From Myxococcota bacterium (GTDB lineage Bacteria; Myxococcota_A; UBA796): a DNA stretch of 41,091 bases. Under the pieces are notes generated by a model. That model was not told the DNA's origin and did not search any database. It saw nothing but the letters and a program-made list of their open reading frames with translations. Every line of letters begins with the position of its first letter. Within the stretch, counting starts at the first letter, position 1. Location of the stretch: NCBI GenBank assembly GCA_029251165.1, contig JAQXDW010000139.1:1-41091 (forward strand), in the 5' to 3' direction. Positions 11,526-19,835 of this stretch are shown in pieces. Both the position numbers and the translations under genes were made by a program.

Positions 11526-11878
11526 GTGGGCTCCTGGTTGGGTGGTGTCCGCTTGGGACACTGACAACCTATGGGGGCTGTGTTGAGACTCTGCGAGCAG
11601 CGCCTCAAGGAATCCTGCGGAGTGTGAAGGAATGTAAAGCCGTCGGTGCTGCGGCTCTCTGTTTCTCTCCCGGCGTCCTCCAGGACCGGCACCCCACATC
11701 GCGCGGTGTCTCACCCAGAAGCGGCATGTGGCGGCGAACGAACACGCGGAACACGACGATCTAAGTCGCAGTGTAAGCTTACACGTCGATCTGTCTACAG
11801 GCTTTGATCTGAGTTTTCGCTGAGCAGCCCTCAAGCCTTACGTCACCCTTTCCGTCCTCTACAGTATTGGAGGCGTAG
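11526..11878. promoter_or_regulatory. Divergent intergenic region between the Spy/CpxP-type operon and the FHA gene
   Basis: This 353-bp region has no convincing gene. It holds two direct copies of AAGGAAT (11607-11613 and 11627-11633) 20 bp apart, upstream of the Spy/CpxP-like operon; two helical turns is a usual spacing for OmpR-type response regulators. It also holds a 14-bp perfect palindrome GTGTAAGCTTACAC (11771-11784) nearer the FHA gene. I do not see a strong sigma-70 promoter for either gene. Confidence 0.4.
11771..11784. promoter_or_regulatory. 14-bp perfect palindrome
   Basis: GTGTAAGCTTACAC is fully self-complementary without a spacer, which is typical of a homodimeric regulator site rather than a terminator. 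It lies 95 bp upstream of the FHA-winged-helix gene and about 245 bp upstream of the Spy/CpxP-like gene, so it could serve either. Confidence 0.4.
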
Positions 11879-12565
11879 ATGTCCGCTCAGGTAGAGGTCG
11901 TTCTGGTTCGAGATGGTAACGTCATCCATGAGCACCAAGTCAATGGCCGGCCGGTCCTGATCGGTCGCTCGGCAGGCAGCGATCTGCGGCTGCCTTCTGG
12001 CGCCCTCCACCGGGCGCTGCTGTGGACGGAGGACGGAAACCTCTGGATCCGCGAGATGGACAGCGAGGCGGGCGTGTATGTCGGCGGAAAGCGACTGGCG
12101 CAGCCGCGTGCGGTTCCGCTCACGGAGTCGGTCCGGCTGGGCCGGGACATCGAGCTTCGGATTCGCCCCCCCGCGCCTGTCGAGCCGTCGCGCTACCCGT
12201 ACCGACTGGCGGTCTCGCTGCAGGGCTCCACCGGTCCGACGGCCCAGATTGAGGACCTCTCTACTGGTCAGCGCTGCGTGCTGCGGTCCAACAACCGGGT
12301 CTCGATGCTCTACCTGCTCGCCCGGCAGCTGGAGCAAGACACCAAGCGCAACCTCCCGGTCGCGGAGCGCGGCTGGTGCTCAGATGAGGACATTGCCTGT
12401 GGTGTGTGGGGCCGAAACTGGCAGCGCCAGATCAAGAGCCACCTCTATGTGCTGGTTCACCGCGTCCGGAAGGAGATGAAGGTGGCTGGCTTCGACCCGC
12501 AGTGCATCGAGAAGAAGCGCCGACACTCCCGCGCGTGGATCCAGGAGGCGGTGCTGCTGGGCTGA
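11879..12565 (+). CDS. FHA-domain protein with C-terminal winged-helix-like region
   Basis: 228 aa; TTGGAGGCGTAG lies just before ATG 11879. Residues 8-98 are a forkhead-associated domain that reads phosphothreonine, with the conserved GRSAGSDLRLPSG and a later GVYVGGKRL. The C-terminal part (about 120-225) contains a helical region ending VLVHRVRKEMKVAGFDPQCIEKKRRHSRAWI, which resembles the wing and recognition helix of OmpR-type DNA-binding domains. FHA plus DNA-binding fusions respond to Ser/Thr kinases in myxobacteria-like genomes. The stop TGA directly abuts the opposing SDR stop at a TGATCA. Confidence 0.78.
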   Translation: MSAQVEVVLVRDGNVIHEHQVNGRPVLIGRSAGSDLRLPSGALHRALLWTEDGNLWIREMDSEAGVYVGGKRLAQPRAVPLTESVRLGRDIELRIRPPAPVEPSRYPYRLAVSLQGSTGPTAQIEDLSTGQRCVLRSNNRVSMLYLLARQLEQDTKRNLPVAERGWCSDEDIACGVWGRNWQRQIKSHLYVLVHRVRKEMKVAGFDPQCIEKKRRHSRAWIQEAVLLG

Positions 12566-13396
12566 TCAGCGGTTGGCATCCTCAAGGATGCTCTTCATGT
12601 CCATCATCTTGACCATCATGCGGGTCATCAGCCGGTTGCCCCAGGTCGGGAAGATGCGCTTGAGGAGATCGCCCCACCATGCCTCTCGGGTGACCAGCAC
12701 CCGCAGCTGGTTCCGCTTGACCGCCGCGACGATCTGACGGGCAGCGACCTGCGGAGACATGCCGTGGCGCTCGAAGAACTTCGCGGCTCGGGTGAGGTCT
12801 TCGCCGCCCGTTCGGGCGCTGGTGATGATCCGGGTGTTGATCGCGCCGGGGTGGACGACGGTGATGTTGACGTCTGCTGGGCTGTGCGAGAGCTCCTCGG
12901 CCAGTGACTCCGACAGGCCGCGCACGGCGTACTTGGCGGTGCAGTACGCGGTCTGGCCAGGCACCCCGATGATGCCGAACAGGCTGGAGATGTTGACGAT
13001 GTGCCCCTCGCCGCCGGCGATGAGGTGGGGAAGGAACGCCCGGCAGCCGTAGACGACCCCCCACAGGTTGATGCCCAGCAGCCAGTCGAGGTCCTCCATG
13101 GTGTGATCGAGGAAGCTGGCGGTGACGGTCACGCCGGCGTTGTTGATCACGAGGTGGACCGCGCCGTGGGCTTCGATGACGGCCTCGGGCAGCGCCGCCA
13201 TTGCCGCGCGATCGGAGACATCGACGAGGTGCGTGGAGCAGCCGGGGTGTGCCTCGGCAACCTCCGCGAGCCGCTCGGCGTGGACATCGACCAGGGCGAG
13301 TCGGCACCCCTCTGCGGCGAGCACCTCCGCCAGGCCCCTGCCCAGTCCGCTGGCGGCTCCGGTGATGACGGCGACTCTTCCCTTGAGGTTCTTCAT
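12566..13396 (-). CDS. Short-chain dehydrogenase/reductase
   Basis: 276 aa. Classical SDR: cofactor motif TGAASGLG (12-19), an acidic residue after beta-2 (LVDVHAERL) that favours NAD(H), NNAG (85-88), a Ser around 138 and the catalytic YCTAK (Y151, K155). A C-terminal extension rich in Met and Lys (TRMMVKMMDMKSI) may contact membrane or lipid substrates; such tails are seen in SDRs that act on lipids. The substrate is not deducible. No neighbour is in the same transcript. Confidence 0.92.
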   Translation of the reverse strand: MKNLKGRVAVITGAASGLGRGLAEVLAAEGCRLALVDVHAERLAEVAEAHPGCSTHLVDVSDRAAMAALPEAVIEAHGAVHLVINNAGVTVTASFLDHTMEDLDWLLGINLWGVVYGCRAFLPHLIAGGEGHIVNISSLFGIIGVPGQTAYCTAKYAVRGLSESLAEELSHSPADVNITVVHPGAINTRIITSARTGGEDLTRAAKFFERHGMSPQVAARQIVAAVKRNQLRVLVTREAWWGDLLKRIFPTWGNRLMTRMMVKMMDMKSILEDANR

Positions 13397-13414
13397 GGCC
13401 GATACCCTACCCTG

Positions 13415-13450
13415 ATGCTGGAACGCGTCTTGCTTCTGACGATGGCATGA
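13415..13450 (+). other. Possible 11-codon leader ORF overlapping the YdcF-like start
   Basis: ATG 13415 opens MLERVLLLTMA and stops with a TGA that overlaps the ATG of the next gene (ATGA at 13447-13450). The next gene lacks an obvious Shine-Dalgarno, so translational coupling through this mini-ORF is possible. It could equally be chance. Confidence 0.25.
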
Positions 13451-14007
13451 AGAAGCCCCTCCTCCTCACGCTCCTCCTCACGCTCCTCCTCTGGGGGCTC
13501 GCTGCGCTGGTGCTTGATGCGACCGGTCACCGCGACGTCTCTGGCCAGACCTATGATGCGATCATCGTGGCGGGCTGCCGGGTGATGCCCGACGGCACTC
13601 CCTCGGATGCGTTGGCCGATCGGGTGACGCTGGCTGCGCAGCTGTGGCATGACGGCGTCGCACCCACGCTCATCCTCACCGGCGGGGTCGGGGTCTATCC
13701 TCCGGCGGAGGCGGTCGCAGCGGCCGAGCTGGCGGCTGCGCTTGGGGTGCCGCACGCGGCGATCATCCGCGAGGATGCCTCGACCAGCACGGAGGAGAAT
13801 GCCCGGCTCGCTTCCGCGCACACGGCGGCCGCTTCGGTGCTGGTGATCTCGGATTCCTACCATGTCTTTCGAGCGCGTCGGGTGTTCGCTCGACACTTTG
13901 ATGCAGCGGAGGGGACGGGCTCGACGACCCACCCCTGGCCACGGGTGAAGGGAGCGCTGCGGGAGGTCGCGGCGGTGGGGTGGTATGCCGCCCGGGGCCG
14001 GCTGTGA
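13447..14007 (+). CDS. YdcF/SanA-type DUF218 protein
   Basis: 186 aa. An N-terminal membrane anchor (MKKPLLLTLLLTLLLWGLAALV) is followed by the DUF218 core. Conserved pieces are AIIVAGCRVMPDGTPSDALADRV, TLILTGGVG, the acidic segment REDASTSTEENA and LVISDSYHVFRARRVF. The family includes SanA/ElyC/YdcF proteins tied to envelope barrier function, without a firmly established reaction. It is probably anchored in the inner membrane with the domain outside. Confidence 0.87.
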   Translation: MKKPLLLTLLLTLLLWGLAALVLDATGHRDVSGQTYDAIIVAGCRVMPDGTPSDALADRVTLAAQLWHDGVAPTLILTGGVGVYPPAEAVAAAELAAALGVPHAAIIREDASTSTEENARLASAHTAAASVLVISDSYHVFRARRVFARHFDAAEGTGSTTHPWPRVKGALREVAAVGWYAARGRL

Positions 14008-14038
14008 GCCTGGAGACCGGGGGCGCATTTGGCCGGAG

Positions 14039-14052
14039 GAGGGGATCCCCTC
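14039..14052. terminator. GC-rich palindrome after the YdcF-like gene
   Basis: GAGGGGATCCCCTC is a perfect 14-bp palindrome 32 bp after the stop. It lacks a T-run and a loop, so a terminator role is weak; it could be an operator for the next gene, which starts at 14111. Confidence 0.25.
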
Positions 14053-14110
14053 AGGGCTCAGTGCGCTGTGCTCTCTGAAGTAGAACGCCATCTATTGATA
14101 CGGTGAAACC

Positions 14111-15016
14111 ATGACAACCTGCACCATCTCGTTCTCCCGTCCCAAGCTTCCCCGTCATGAAGATCTGGCTGCAGCCTACCTCGCCGCGGTCAGTGCAGTC
14201 CTCGGCTACGCCTTCCAGGTGTGTCCTGAGGTCGAGCGAGTCAACGAAGACTACGGCTCCCGTCAGGAGGAGCACTACCGCTACGGAGGGCGAAAGATGT
14301 CGCTGATGGCCCATGCTGTCGGCATGATGTCGGGCCACGGTCGACATGGCTCGAAGACGCGCTGGCGGGGAGAGGGATTCCCGCTGTCTGGCGAGAGCCA
14401 GCTGTATGGGCTCGGCAACAGCTACGCCCGGATCGACCTGTCGTGGGTCGGCGAGGCGAAGCGTGCTCGTGCTGCGGAGGCGTTCGCGGGGGCGCTGGAG
14501 GCTTGGGACATTCAGTTGTTGAGCGACGGCGCTGCGATCGCGGCGATCAACGATGCTGTGGGTCGATGGCAGACCGGCACGACGTGGTCTCGGGAGCCGC
14601 TGGTGGCGGATCTGCGGAAGGCGGTCGCGGAGTCCGCTCCCCGCAGCGATCCCGGAGCCACAGCGCGGTTCCTGCTCGCTCGGCTGCTGCTGATCGATCG
14701 GCACCTCGAGGAGGCAGAGGGCCTGCTGATGGCGCTTGCAGCGTCGGGAGCAGCGCTGGCGTTCTGCCGTGGGCTGTCGTGCGGTCTGTCTGCAGATGGA
14801 TCGCTCTGGTATGTCTACCGGCCCCACACCACTGCTCCGCCATGCCCGCACATGGAGGTGCTCCTGGCGCTGGGGTGGTGCGCGGAGCTGCGTGGACAGC
14901 CTGGTGAGGCTGCGGCGCGGTATCGAGAGATCCTGACGTTAGACCGCAGCGGACTGCGCGGTGCCGTGCGACCCGATGAAGCAGCGGAGGCGCAGCTCGC
15001 GCGGCTGGAAGCCTGA
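14111..15016 (+). CDS. Hypothetical protein, helical C-terminal half
   Basis: 301 aa, no family recognised. The N-terminal half has an odd basic and aromatic stretch (YGSRQEEHYRYGGRKMS) and HAVGMMSGHGRHGSK, with several His that could bind metal. The C-terminal half consists of Ala-rich helices (RFLLARLLLIDRHLEEAEGL and CAELRGQPGEAAARYREIL) spaced like TPR units. There is no signal peptide. A weak GGTGAAA precedes the ATG. Codon use matches neighbouring genes, which supports it being real. Confidence 0.7.
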   Translation: MTTCTISFSRPKLPRHEDLAAAYLAAVSAVLGYAFQVCPEVERVNEDYGSRQEEHYRYGGRKMSLMAHAVGMMSGHGRHGSKTRWRGEGFPLSGESQLYGLGNSYARIDLSWVGEAKRARAAEAFAGALEAWDIQLLSDGAAIAAINDAVGRWQTGTTWSREPLVADLRKAVAESAPRSDPGATARFLLARLLLIDRHLEEAEGLLMALAASGAALAFCRGLSCGLSADGSLWYVYRPHTTAPPCPHMEVLLALGWCAELRGQPGEAAARYREILTLDRSGLRGAVRPDEAAEAQLARLEA

Positions 15017-15033
15017 GGCCGCCTCGGGCCGGA

Positions 15034-15810
15034 TCAGACGTTCTCCACCATCATCGCGATCAGCGCCTTGGGGGCGTCCACGTGGACCCAGTGTCCAGCC
15101 TCCAGTTCATGCAGCAGCACATCACCGGGCAGCTCCTCAAGCCGCGCGAGAACCTCCGGCGTCCAGCGCTCGCTGCGGGTGGCCTGGACGACGTGGATCT
15201 CCAGGTCGGTGGTCGGGGTCTCCAGCACGTCCCAGAGGTCCAGCGCGAAGTAGTCGGCGATGAGGGCCTGGATGGCGTCGAGGTTGAACCGCCAGGTCAG
15301 CCCATCGGGCGTGCGCTGGAGGTTGGTGGTCATCCAGCGGGCGAGGGTGGGGGAGAAGCCCTGGCCGGTGAGGATGTCGACCAGCTCGGTGCGACGCTCC
15401 ATGGTCGGTAGGCCCTGGAGCGCGGCGATGACCAGGGAGACCTCATTGGCGGTGAGGTCGCCGGCAGTCGGACCGGGGATGGCGTCGAGCACCCAGGTCT
15501 GCCGAAGGGCGCTCGGAAGCCGCGCGGTGTAGGCCAGCACGACCTTGCCGCCGAAGCTGTGGCCGACCACCACCTCCGGTGCGACGTCGAGGTCCGCGAG
15601 GTCGGCAGCGCACTGCGCGACGGTGTAGGGCGGCCCGAGATCGGCAGAGCCGCCGTGTCCGCGCAGATCGACCAGCACCGCTCGCCAGCCCGGCAGCGCC
15701 GCGATCAGGCCGCGCGCGAAGCTGCGCCAGTTGCGTCGAGAGCCGAGGATGCCGTGGCAGATGAGGATGACCCGCTCGCCGTCTCCGATGGTCTCTGTGG
15801 CGAGGGTCAC
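15034..15810 (-). CDS. Alpha/beta hydrolase (YbfF-type esterase-like)
   Basis: 258 aa from GTG 15810, which overlaps the upstream stop as GTGA (a usual coupling arrangement); an alternative GTG at 15822 is in frame. The fold markers are the oxyanion strand CHGILGSRRNW, the nucleophile elbow VGHSFGG (Ser85) and a C-terminal His in EAGHWVHVDAP. DLRGHGGS is typical of the AB_hydrolase_1 family. Substrate unknown. It is the last gene of the five-gene minus-strand operon beginning at 21504. Confidence 0.9.
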   Translation of the reverse strand: MTLATETIGDGERVILICHGILGSRRNWRSFARGLIAALPGWRAVLVDLRGHGGSADLGPPYTVAQCAADLADLDVAPEVVVGHSFGGKVVLAYTARLPSALRQTWVLDAIPGPTAGDLTANEVSLVIAALQGLPTMERRTELVDILTGQGFSPTLARWMTTNLQRTPDGLTWRFNLDAIQALIADYFALDLWDVLETPTTDLEIHVVQATRSERWTPEVLARLEELPGDVLLHELEAGHWVHVDAPKALIAMMVENV

Positions 15811-16520
15811 TCTTCCCCCCACCCCAGCCCGCCCAACTCCTCCAGGACGATCGGCAGGGGACGGAATCCCCAGCGGTGCTCCTGGCCGCTGCTGTCGTAG
15901 ATGAGGACGGCGTTTCCGGAGATCCGGAACACTCCGGCGTAGCTCCCCCAGGTGGTCAGGCCATCTTCTCCGGGATGGAGGAAGACCAGGGCTTGATCGG
16001 GAATGTGCTTGGCGGGGAGCATTGCGGTGAAGTGAAACTCCGAGCCGGGGCGGCCGCGGATGGGGTGGATGACCGCGGCGTGGATGGTGGAGGAGTTGCG
16101 ATCTCGGGACGTGGCCTTGAGCACTCGGATCCGGGCGATGATCGGCTCGGTGTAGAGGAGGTGGCGGAGGGTGCGGAGGTAGCGGACCCGTCGCGGCGGG
16201 AGGTCGAAGTCGGTCTCGCCGGGCTGCCAGCCCTCCTTGATGGCGTAGCGGATGGTCCGGGCGACGAGGTCATCGGGCAGCGCCCGTCGGTGATCGCGAA
16301 CCTGCCAGCCCCACTCCGAGAGGACTGGTACTGGGAATCGAGCGTGCAGCACGCCCACTCCGCCCTCCTCTGCGGCGACGTGGAGGTCGACGAACTTCGG
16401 ATCCTTCTTCCACCGTCGGCCATCGGGGGCGACGTTGAACTCCCAGTGCATTGAGGCGAGCCAGTGGTAGACCTCCTCATCGATGTGGATGCCGCGGGTT
16501 CGGCTCCGGGGGAGCGGCAT
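15807..16520 (-). CDS. Hypothetical protein in overlapping operon
   Basis: 237 aa, cytoplasmic by sequence, no family recognised. It contains basic segments (RRVRYLRTLRHLLYT and RIRVLKATSRDRNSS) between beta-rich parts (VDLHVAAEEGGVGVLHARFPVPV and GSYAGVFRISGNAVLIYDSSG). Its start shares one base with the stop of the upstream secreted protein gene (TGATG), and its stop overlaps the hydrolase start by four bases, so it is surely translated within this operon. Confidence 0.75.
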   Translation of the reverse strand: MPLPRSRTRGIHIDEEVYHWLASMHWEFNVAPDGRRWKKDPKFVDLHVAAEEGGVGVLHARFPVPVLSEWGWQVRDHRRALPDDLVARTIRYAIKEGWQPGETDFDLPPRRVRYLRTLRHLLYTEPIIARIRVLKATSRDRNSSTIHAAVIHPIRGRPGSEFHFTAMLPAKHIPDQALVFLHPGEDGLTTWGSYAGVFRISGNAVLIYDSSGQEHRWGFRPLPIVLEELGGLGWGEE

Positions 16521-18391
16521 CAGGGCGCCTCTCGGTACAGAAGCTGGACCGTCTCTCGATCCCCCTGGGTCCAGAGGTACATCGTCATGGACTCTCCCGC
16601 GGATGCGATCGAGACGTCGTGGACCGTCATGTCTGCGGACTCCAGGGCAGAGACACGACCCCAGCCGAGTCCATGAATGAATTGGTTGGTCCAGGCCGAA
16701 CGCTGTCCGATCCAGACTGCCGTCACGCTGCCGCCGCCGTGGCTGGTGACCCGGAGGCTGTCGATCTCTGCCTGGCCGAGTCCGGGGCTGTGGACCGGCT
16801 CATCCCAGCCCCGCCGTACGGTGTGGTGGCGTGCCCAGACGCTGGCCCGAGCGCCTTGCTCCAGCCACAGCACCACCGACTCGCCGATCGCATCCATCAC
16901 GACGACTGGTGGGCTGATCGCTCCACGTCGGCTGGTGAGCAGGGGCGTTGCCAGCGGCTGCCAACCGCGAAGCGGGGCCCAGGTTCGAGCGTAGATCTCG
17001 GAGTGACCCGAGAGCCCTCGGCCGGTGAGCTCGCTGCGCCATGCGACCAGGATGCGCCCCCAGCGATCGATGCCGACCCGTGACATGTCGGCGGTCTCGT
17101 TGGGCTGGGAGAGGACACGAGGCGAATCCCACCCGCTGCGCGGGCTGTAGCGGGTGGCGATGATCTGCTCGCTGTGGGTCCAGGTCAGCGCGGCCTGGCC
17201 CTTGCTGTTGAGGGCGCCGTGGGCGTGCGCGGTGTCTGCGGGTGCAACCTCGGTGGCATCGGTCCACGCGCCCTTGCTCGACAGGGTGCGAACCCATCGC
17301 GCGCCGCTGGCGTGTATCCAGCTGACCAGGACGTCTCCGCTTGTCCCCATGGCGAGGATCGTTTGGGGATCCGCTGCCGCACCCTTCGCGACCACGATCG
17401 GCTTGCCCCAGCCTGCGCCCGCTCGGTACTGGCGCGTGTGGAGGGTGCCGGCCTGTGACCAGGCCACCTGCGCGCGGTTCCCGGCGCTGGTGAAGACCGG
17501 ATCGGCACCCGCCGAGGCGATGACCTCTGGCGACAACCAGCCCCGCTCAGCGTCCAGGTGGATGGCGTGGAGACCGTCCTGCTCTAAGAGCGCCAGCGCA
17601 CCGCCGTCGATGGCCGCGAGCATCGGCGCGGCGTCAGCGGGGAGCGCGGCGATGGCCTCGGGCGCGGCGGTGACCTGGAGGATCGGGATGTGCCGACTCT
17701 CCACCCGCCACAGCGGCACGATGCCGACATCGGTTCGACGCCACATGCTGTGGCTCTCCCACTGCCAGGGGTCGTTGTTGCCGGTGACCTCCTGGCCCCA
17801 GTGGAGGTAGAAGAACTCGTCGTCGAGCTGCAGGCCGTCGACGAACATCCACCGTGGCCCCTCTGGGCGCAGCACCGCTGAGCGCACTGCGGTGCCATCG
17901 ACGACGAGGTCGAGTCCGGTGTAATTGCCGACCGCGATTGTGTCTTCGGGGTACTCCAGCGGGTTGTCGCTCAGCTCGCGCTTGAGGGTGGTGGTGATCA
18001 CATCCAGCGGGAGGACCTCGTCGGACCAGCCGCCCAGACGCAGCCAGGTGCTGAGGCTGGAGCGTCCGGTGTTGTCCTGGCCGGTCATCGCTCGGCTCAG
18101 CGGTCCAGCCCCGCCGCAGCGGGTCTGGAAGCCCTCCGCGTCGATGAGCAGCAGCATCATCGAGCCCGACGGACCCGCCTCCAGATCGCAGGCATCCCAG
18201 GTGTCGGTGATGTAGGCCCGCTCAGGCAGATCGCCCTTCAGCGGGACCATCGGAGTCAGCTCCGAGGGCAAGCTCTGACCGGACCGGGCCAGCATCGCGC
18301 TCGTCACTCTGGCGTAGACCGCAGCGGGATCTTCGTCTGGACAGACACAGTCTTCTGCCGCAGCAGCCAGAGAGAGCAGGGAGAGAAACAT
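16520..18391 (-). CDS. Secreted propeller-like repeat protein
   Basis: 623 aa from ATG 18391, the Met that begins a good signal peptide (MFLSLLSLAAAAEDCVC); the frame is open further upstream. After an N-terminal domain of about 230 residues, the protein is built of units of about 50 residues with the pattern Y-x-GWGKPIVVA...DPQTILAM-x-GDVLVSW and similar (SPRSGWDSPRVLSQ...RILVAW; APLRGWQPLATPL...ESVVLW; TVRRGWDEPV...SVTAVW). These resemble a beta-propeller. Exported protein; function unknown. It lies between the ICMT-DCC fusion gene (88 bp) and a gene that overlaps it by one base. Confidence 0.8.
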   Translation of the reverse strand: MFLSLLSLAAAAEDCVCPDEDPAAVYARVTSAMLARSGQSLPSELTPMVPLKGDLPERAYITDTWDACDLEAGPSGSMMLLLIDAEGFQTRCGGAGPLSRAMTGQDNTGRSSLSTWLRLGGWSDEVLPLDVITTTLKRELSDNPLEYPEDTIAVGNYTGLDLVVDGTAVRSAVLRPEGPRWMFVDGLQLDDEFFYLHWGQEVTGNNDPWQWESHSMWRRTDVGIVPLWRVESRHIPILQVTAAPEAIAALPADAAPMLAAIDGGALALLEQDGLHAIHLDAERGWLSPEVIASAGADPVFTSAGNRAQVAWSQAGTLHTRQYRAGAGWGKPIVVAKGAAADPQTILAMGTSGDVLVSWIHASGARWVRTLSSKGAWTDATEVAPADTAHAHGALNSKGQAALTWTHSEQIIATRYSPRSGWDSPRVLSQPNETADMSRVGIDRWGRILVAWRSELTGRGLSGHSEIYARTWAPLRGWQPLATPLLTSRRGAISPPVVVMDAIGESVVLWLEQGARASVWARHHTVRRGWDEPVHSPGLGQAEIDSLRVTSHGGGSVTAVWIGQRSAWTNQFIHGLGWGRVSALESADMTVHDVSIASAGESMTMYLWTQGDRETVQLLYREAP

Positions 18392-18479
18392 TCCCAAGAG
18401 GATACCGGAGGCGCGGCATGCGCGTCCCTCGGGCCGGGCCTTCCGCGAAGCCACGGAGCGGGCGGACCGGCCGGCCACG

Positions 18480-19835
18480 TCACTCCTCGACGGAGCAGGC
18501 CGCCACCGGGACCGCGCTGGCCCCCGTGTGTTGCTGTGGGGCATCGGCCTGTCCCTGCCGCCTCTCGACGAGGCGCGGTCCGCCTCCGGCAGCATCGACC
18601 ACCACCTGCAGCAAGCTGGAGATCCCCGGCAGGCGCATCAGCCAGGCGAGCGCCGCGAGGCCGAGGTGGGTGTGCTCCATGGCACGCGCAAGCGCCACGA
18701 CGCCCTCTTCCTCGCCGCTTCCGTCGCCGGGATCGTAGGTGAGACGTGTGAGGTCACGGGTCGGATGATCCTGGGCGGCGACGAGCCTCAGACCGACCGG
18801 GCGGCGCTGGGTGATGAAGCGCGCCACGCCCTCGCAGGGAGAGCAGCCCTCGGCGTAGTAGAGGGTCGCCTGGAAGGGCACCCACGGACGCCACCGGGGA
18901 ACCCAGGGGCGGACCTGCTGTCGCCAGGCGGTGTACAGCGCGCCGAATTGCTGTGTGAGCAGCTGTCCCTCGTGCCAGTCTGCGAGTCCGGCAGAGAAGA
19001 CAATCACCATCAGTCCGGCCCCGGCAACGGGGGCGCTGCCCAGCATCAGTCCCATCCCGGCGAGCAGCAGGGCGACCGAGAGCTGCATGGGGTTGGCGAG
19101 GTAGGCGTAGGGGCCGCTGTAGACGAGGCGGGTGGTGGCATCCTGGGGCAGCGGGGTGCCGCGGCCGCGCGAGGCCAGCTCTTGGGTCGCGGACAGGCCG
19201 AGGGCTGCGAACAAGAACAGCACCTGCGCGCCGATGCTGAGCTGCCAGCTCGGGCGAACGAGCAGCTGATCGAAGCTGCCGCCGGTCTGTGACAGGATCA
19301 CCGCCGGAAGCACTCCGATGATGAGCCCGGCGAATCCAATGGCCTGGAGGAGCGCGCGGCCGACGAGGTTGCGGCGCTCCACCGTCCAGCGGGACAGCGC
19401 GATGCCCGGCAGCAAGGCCAGCACGATGCAGAGCACTTCTCCCAGCAGCCAGCGCCCGGACAGATCGATCACCGGCCGACACAGCGGGATCACGATGAGG
19501 TCCATCAGCAGCGCCCCAGTGGCGATGGCGATGGGGTGGGCGCGGGGGAACGCCATCGCTGGGATTGCACCCCACAGCAGCATCCAGCCCGCCAGCAGGT
19601 CCATCGGCACGCCCCAGAGCAGCCCGCCTTCTGCCGAGAAGGTCCACCAGCCCGCTTCTGCAGCGACAGCATTGAGCAGCAGCAGCGGGGGGAGCTGCCA
19701 GACGGTCGCCAGGCACAGTCCGGTGATCTGGCGACCCTGCGGACGACGCCACATCCACAGCGCGATGCTGGTTGCTGCGGGCACCAGCAAGACCAGCGCC
19801 CGCAGCAGGGTGGGATCAAGCGTCATCGCGACCAT
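18480..19835 (-). CDS. Isoprenylcysteine methyltransferase-like membrane protein fused to a DCC thiol-disulfide domain
   Basis: 451 aa. Roughly 8-9 hydrophobic segments fill residues 1-285. The last of them have the ICMT/NnrU/phospholipid-methyltransferase hallmark: RLVYSGPYAYLANPMQLS (about 236-253), then ADWHEGQLLTQQFGALYTAW. Residues 323-425 then resemble a DCC (DUF393) thiol-disulfide oxidoreductase domain, with LYYAEGCSPCEGVARFI carrying the CxxC at 331-334 and the distal helix pair of that family. The fusion suggests membrane methylation linked to a thiol step. It overlaps the end of the upstream gene by 20 bp; an ATG at 19826 is an alternative start. Confidence 0.8.
   Translation of the reverse strand: MVAMTLDPTLLRALVLLVPAATSIALWMWRRPQGRQITGLCLATVWQLPPLLLLNAVAAEAGWWTFSAEGGLLWGVPMDLLAGWMLLWGAIPAMAFPRAHPIAIATGALLMDLIVIPLCRPVIDLSGRWLLGEVLCIVLALLPGIALSRWTVERRNLVGRALLQAIGFAGLIIGVLPAVILSQTGGSFDQLLVRPSWQLSIGAQVLFLFAALGLSATQELASRGRGTPLPQDATTRLVYSGPYAYLANPMQLSVALLLAGMGLMLGSAPVAGAGLMVIVFSAGLADWHEGQLLTQQFGALYTAWRQQVRPWVPRWRPWVPFQATLYYAEGCSPCEGVARFITQRRPVGLRLVAAQDHPTRDLTRLTYDPGDGSGEEEGVVALARAMEHTHLGLAALAWLMRLPGISSLLQVVVDAAGGGPRLVERRQGQADAPQQHTGASAVPVAACSVEE

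Noticed and set aside
14039..14052. Strong terminator from the 14-bp GAGGGGATCCCCTC palindrome
   Set aside because: It has no loop and no T-run; kept only as a weak candidate.
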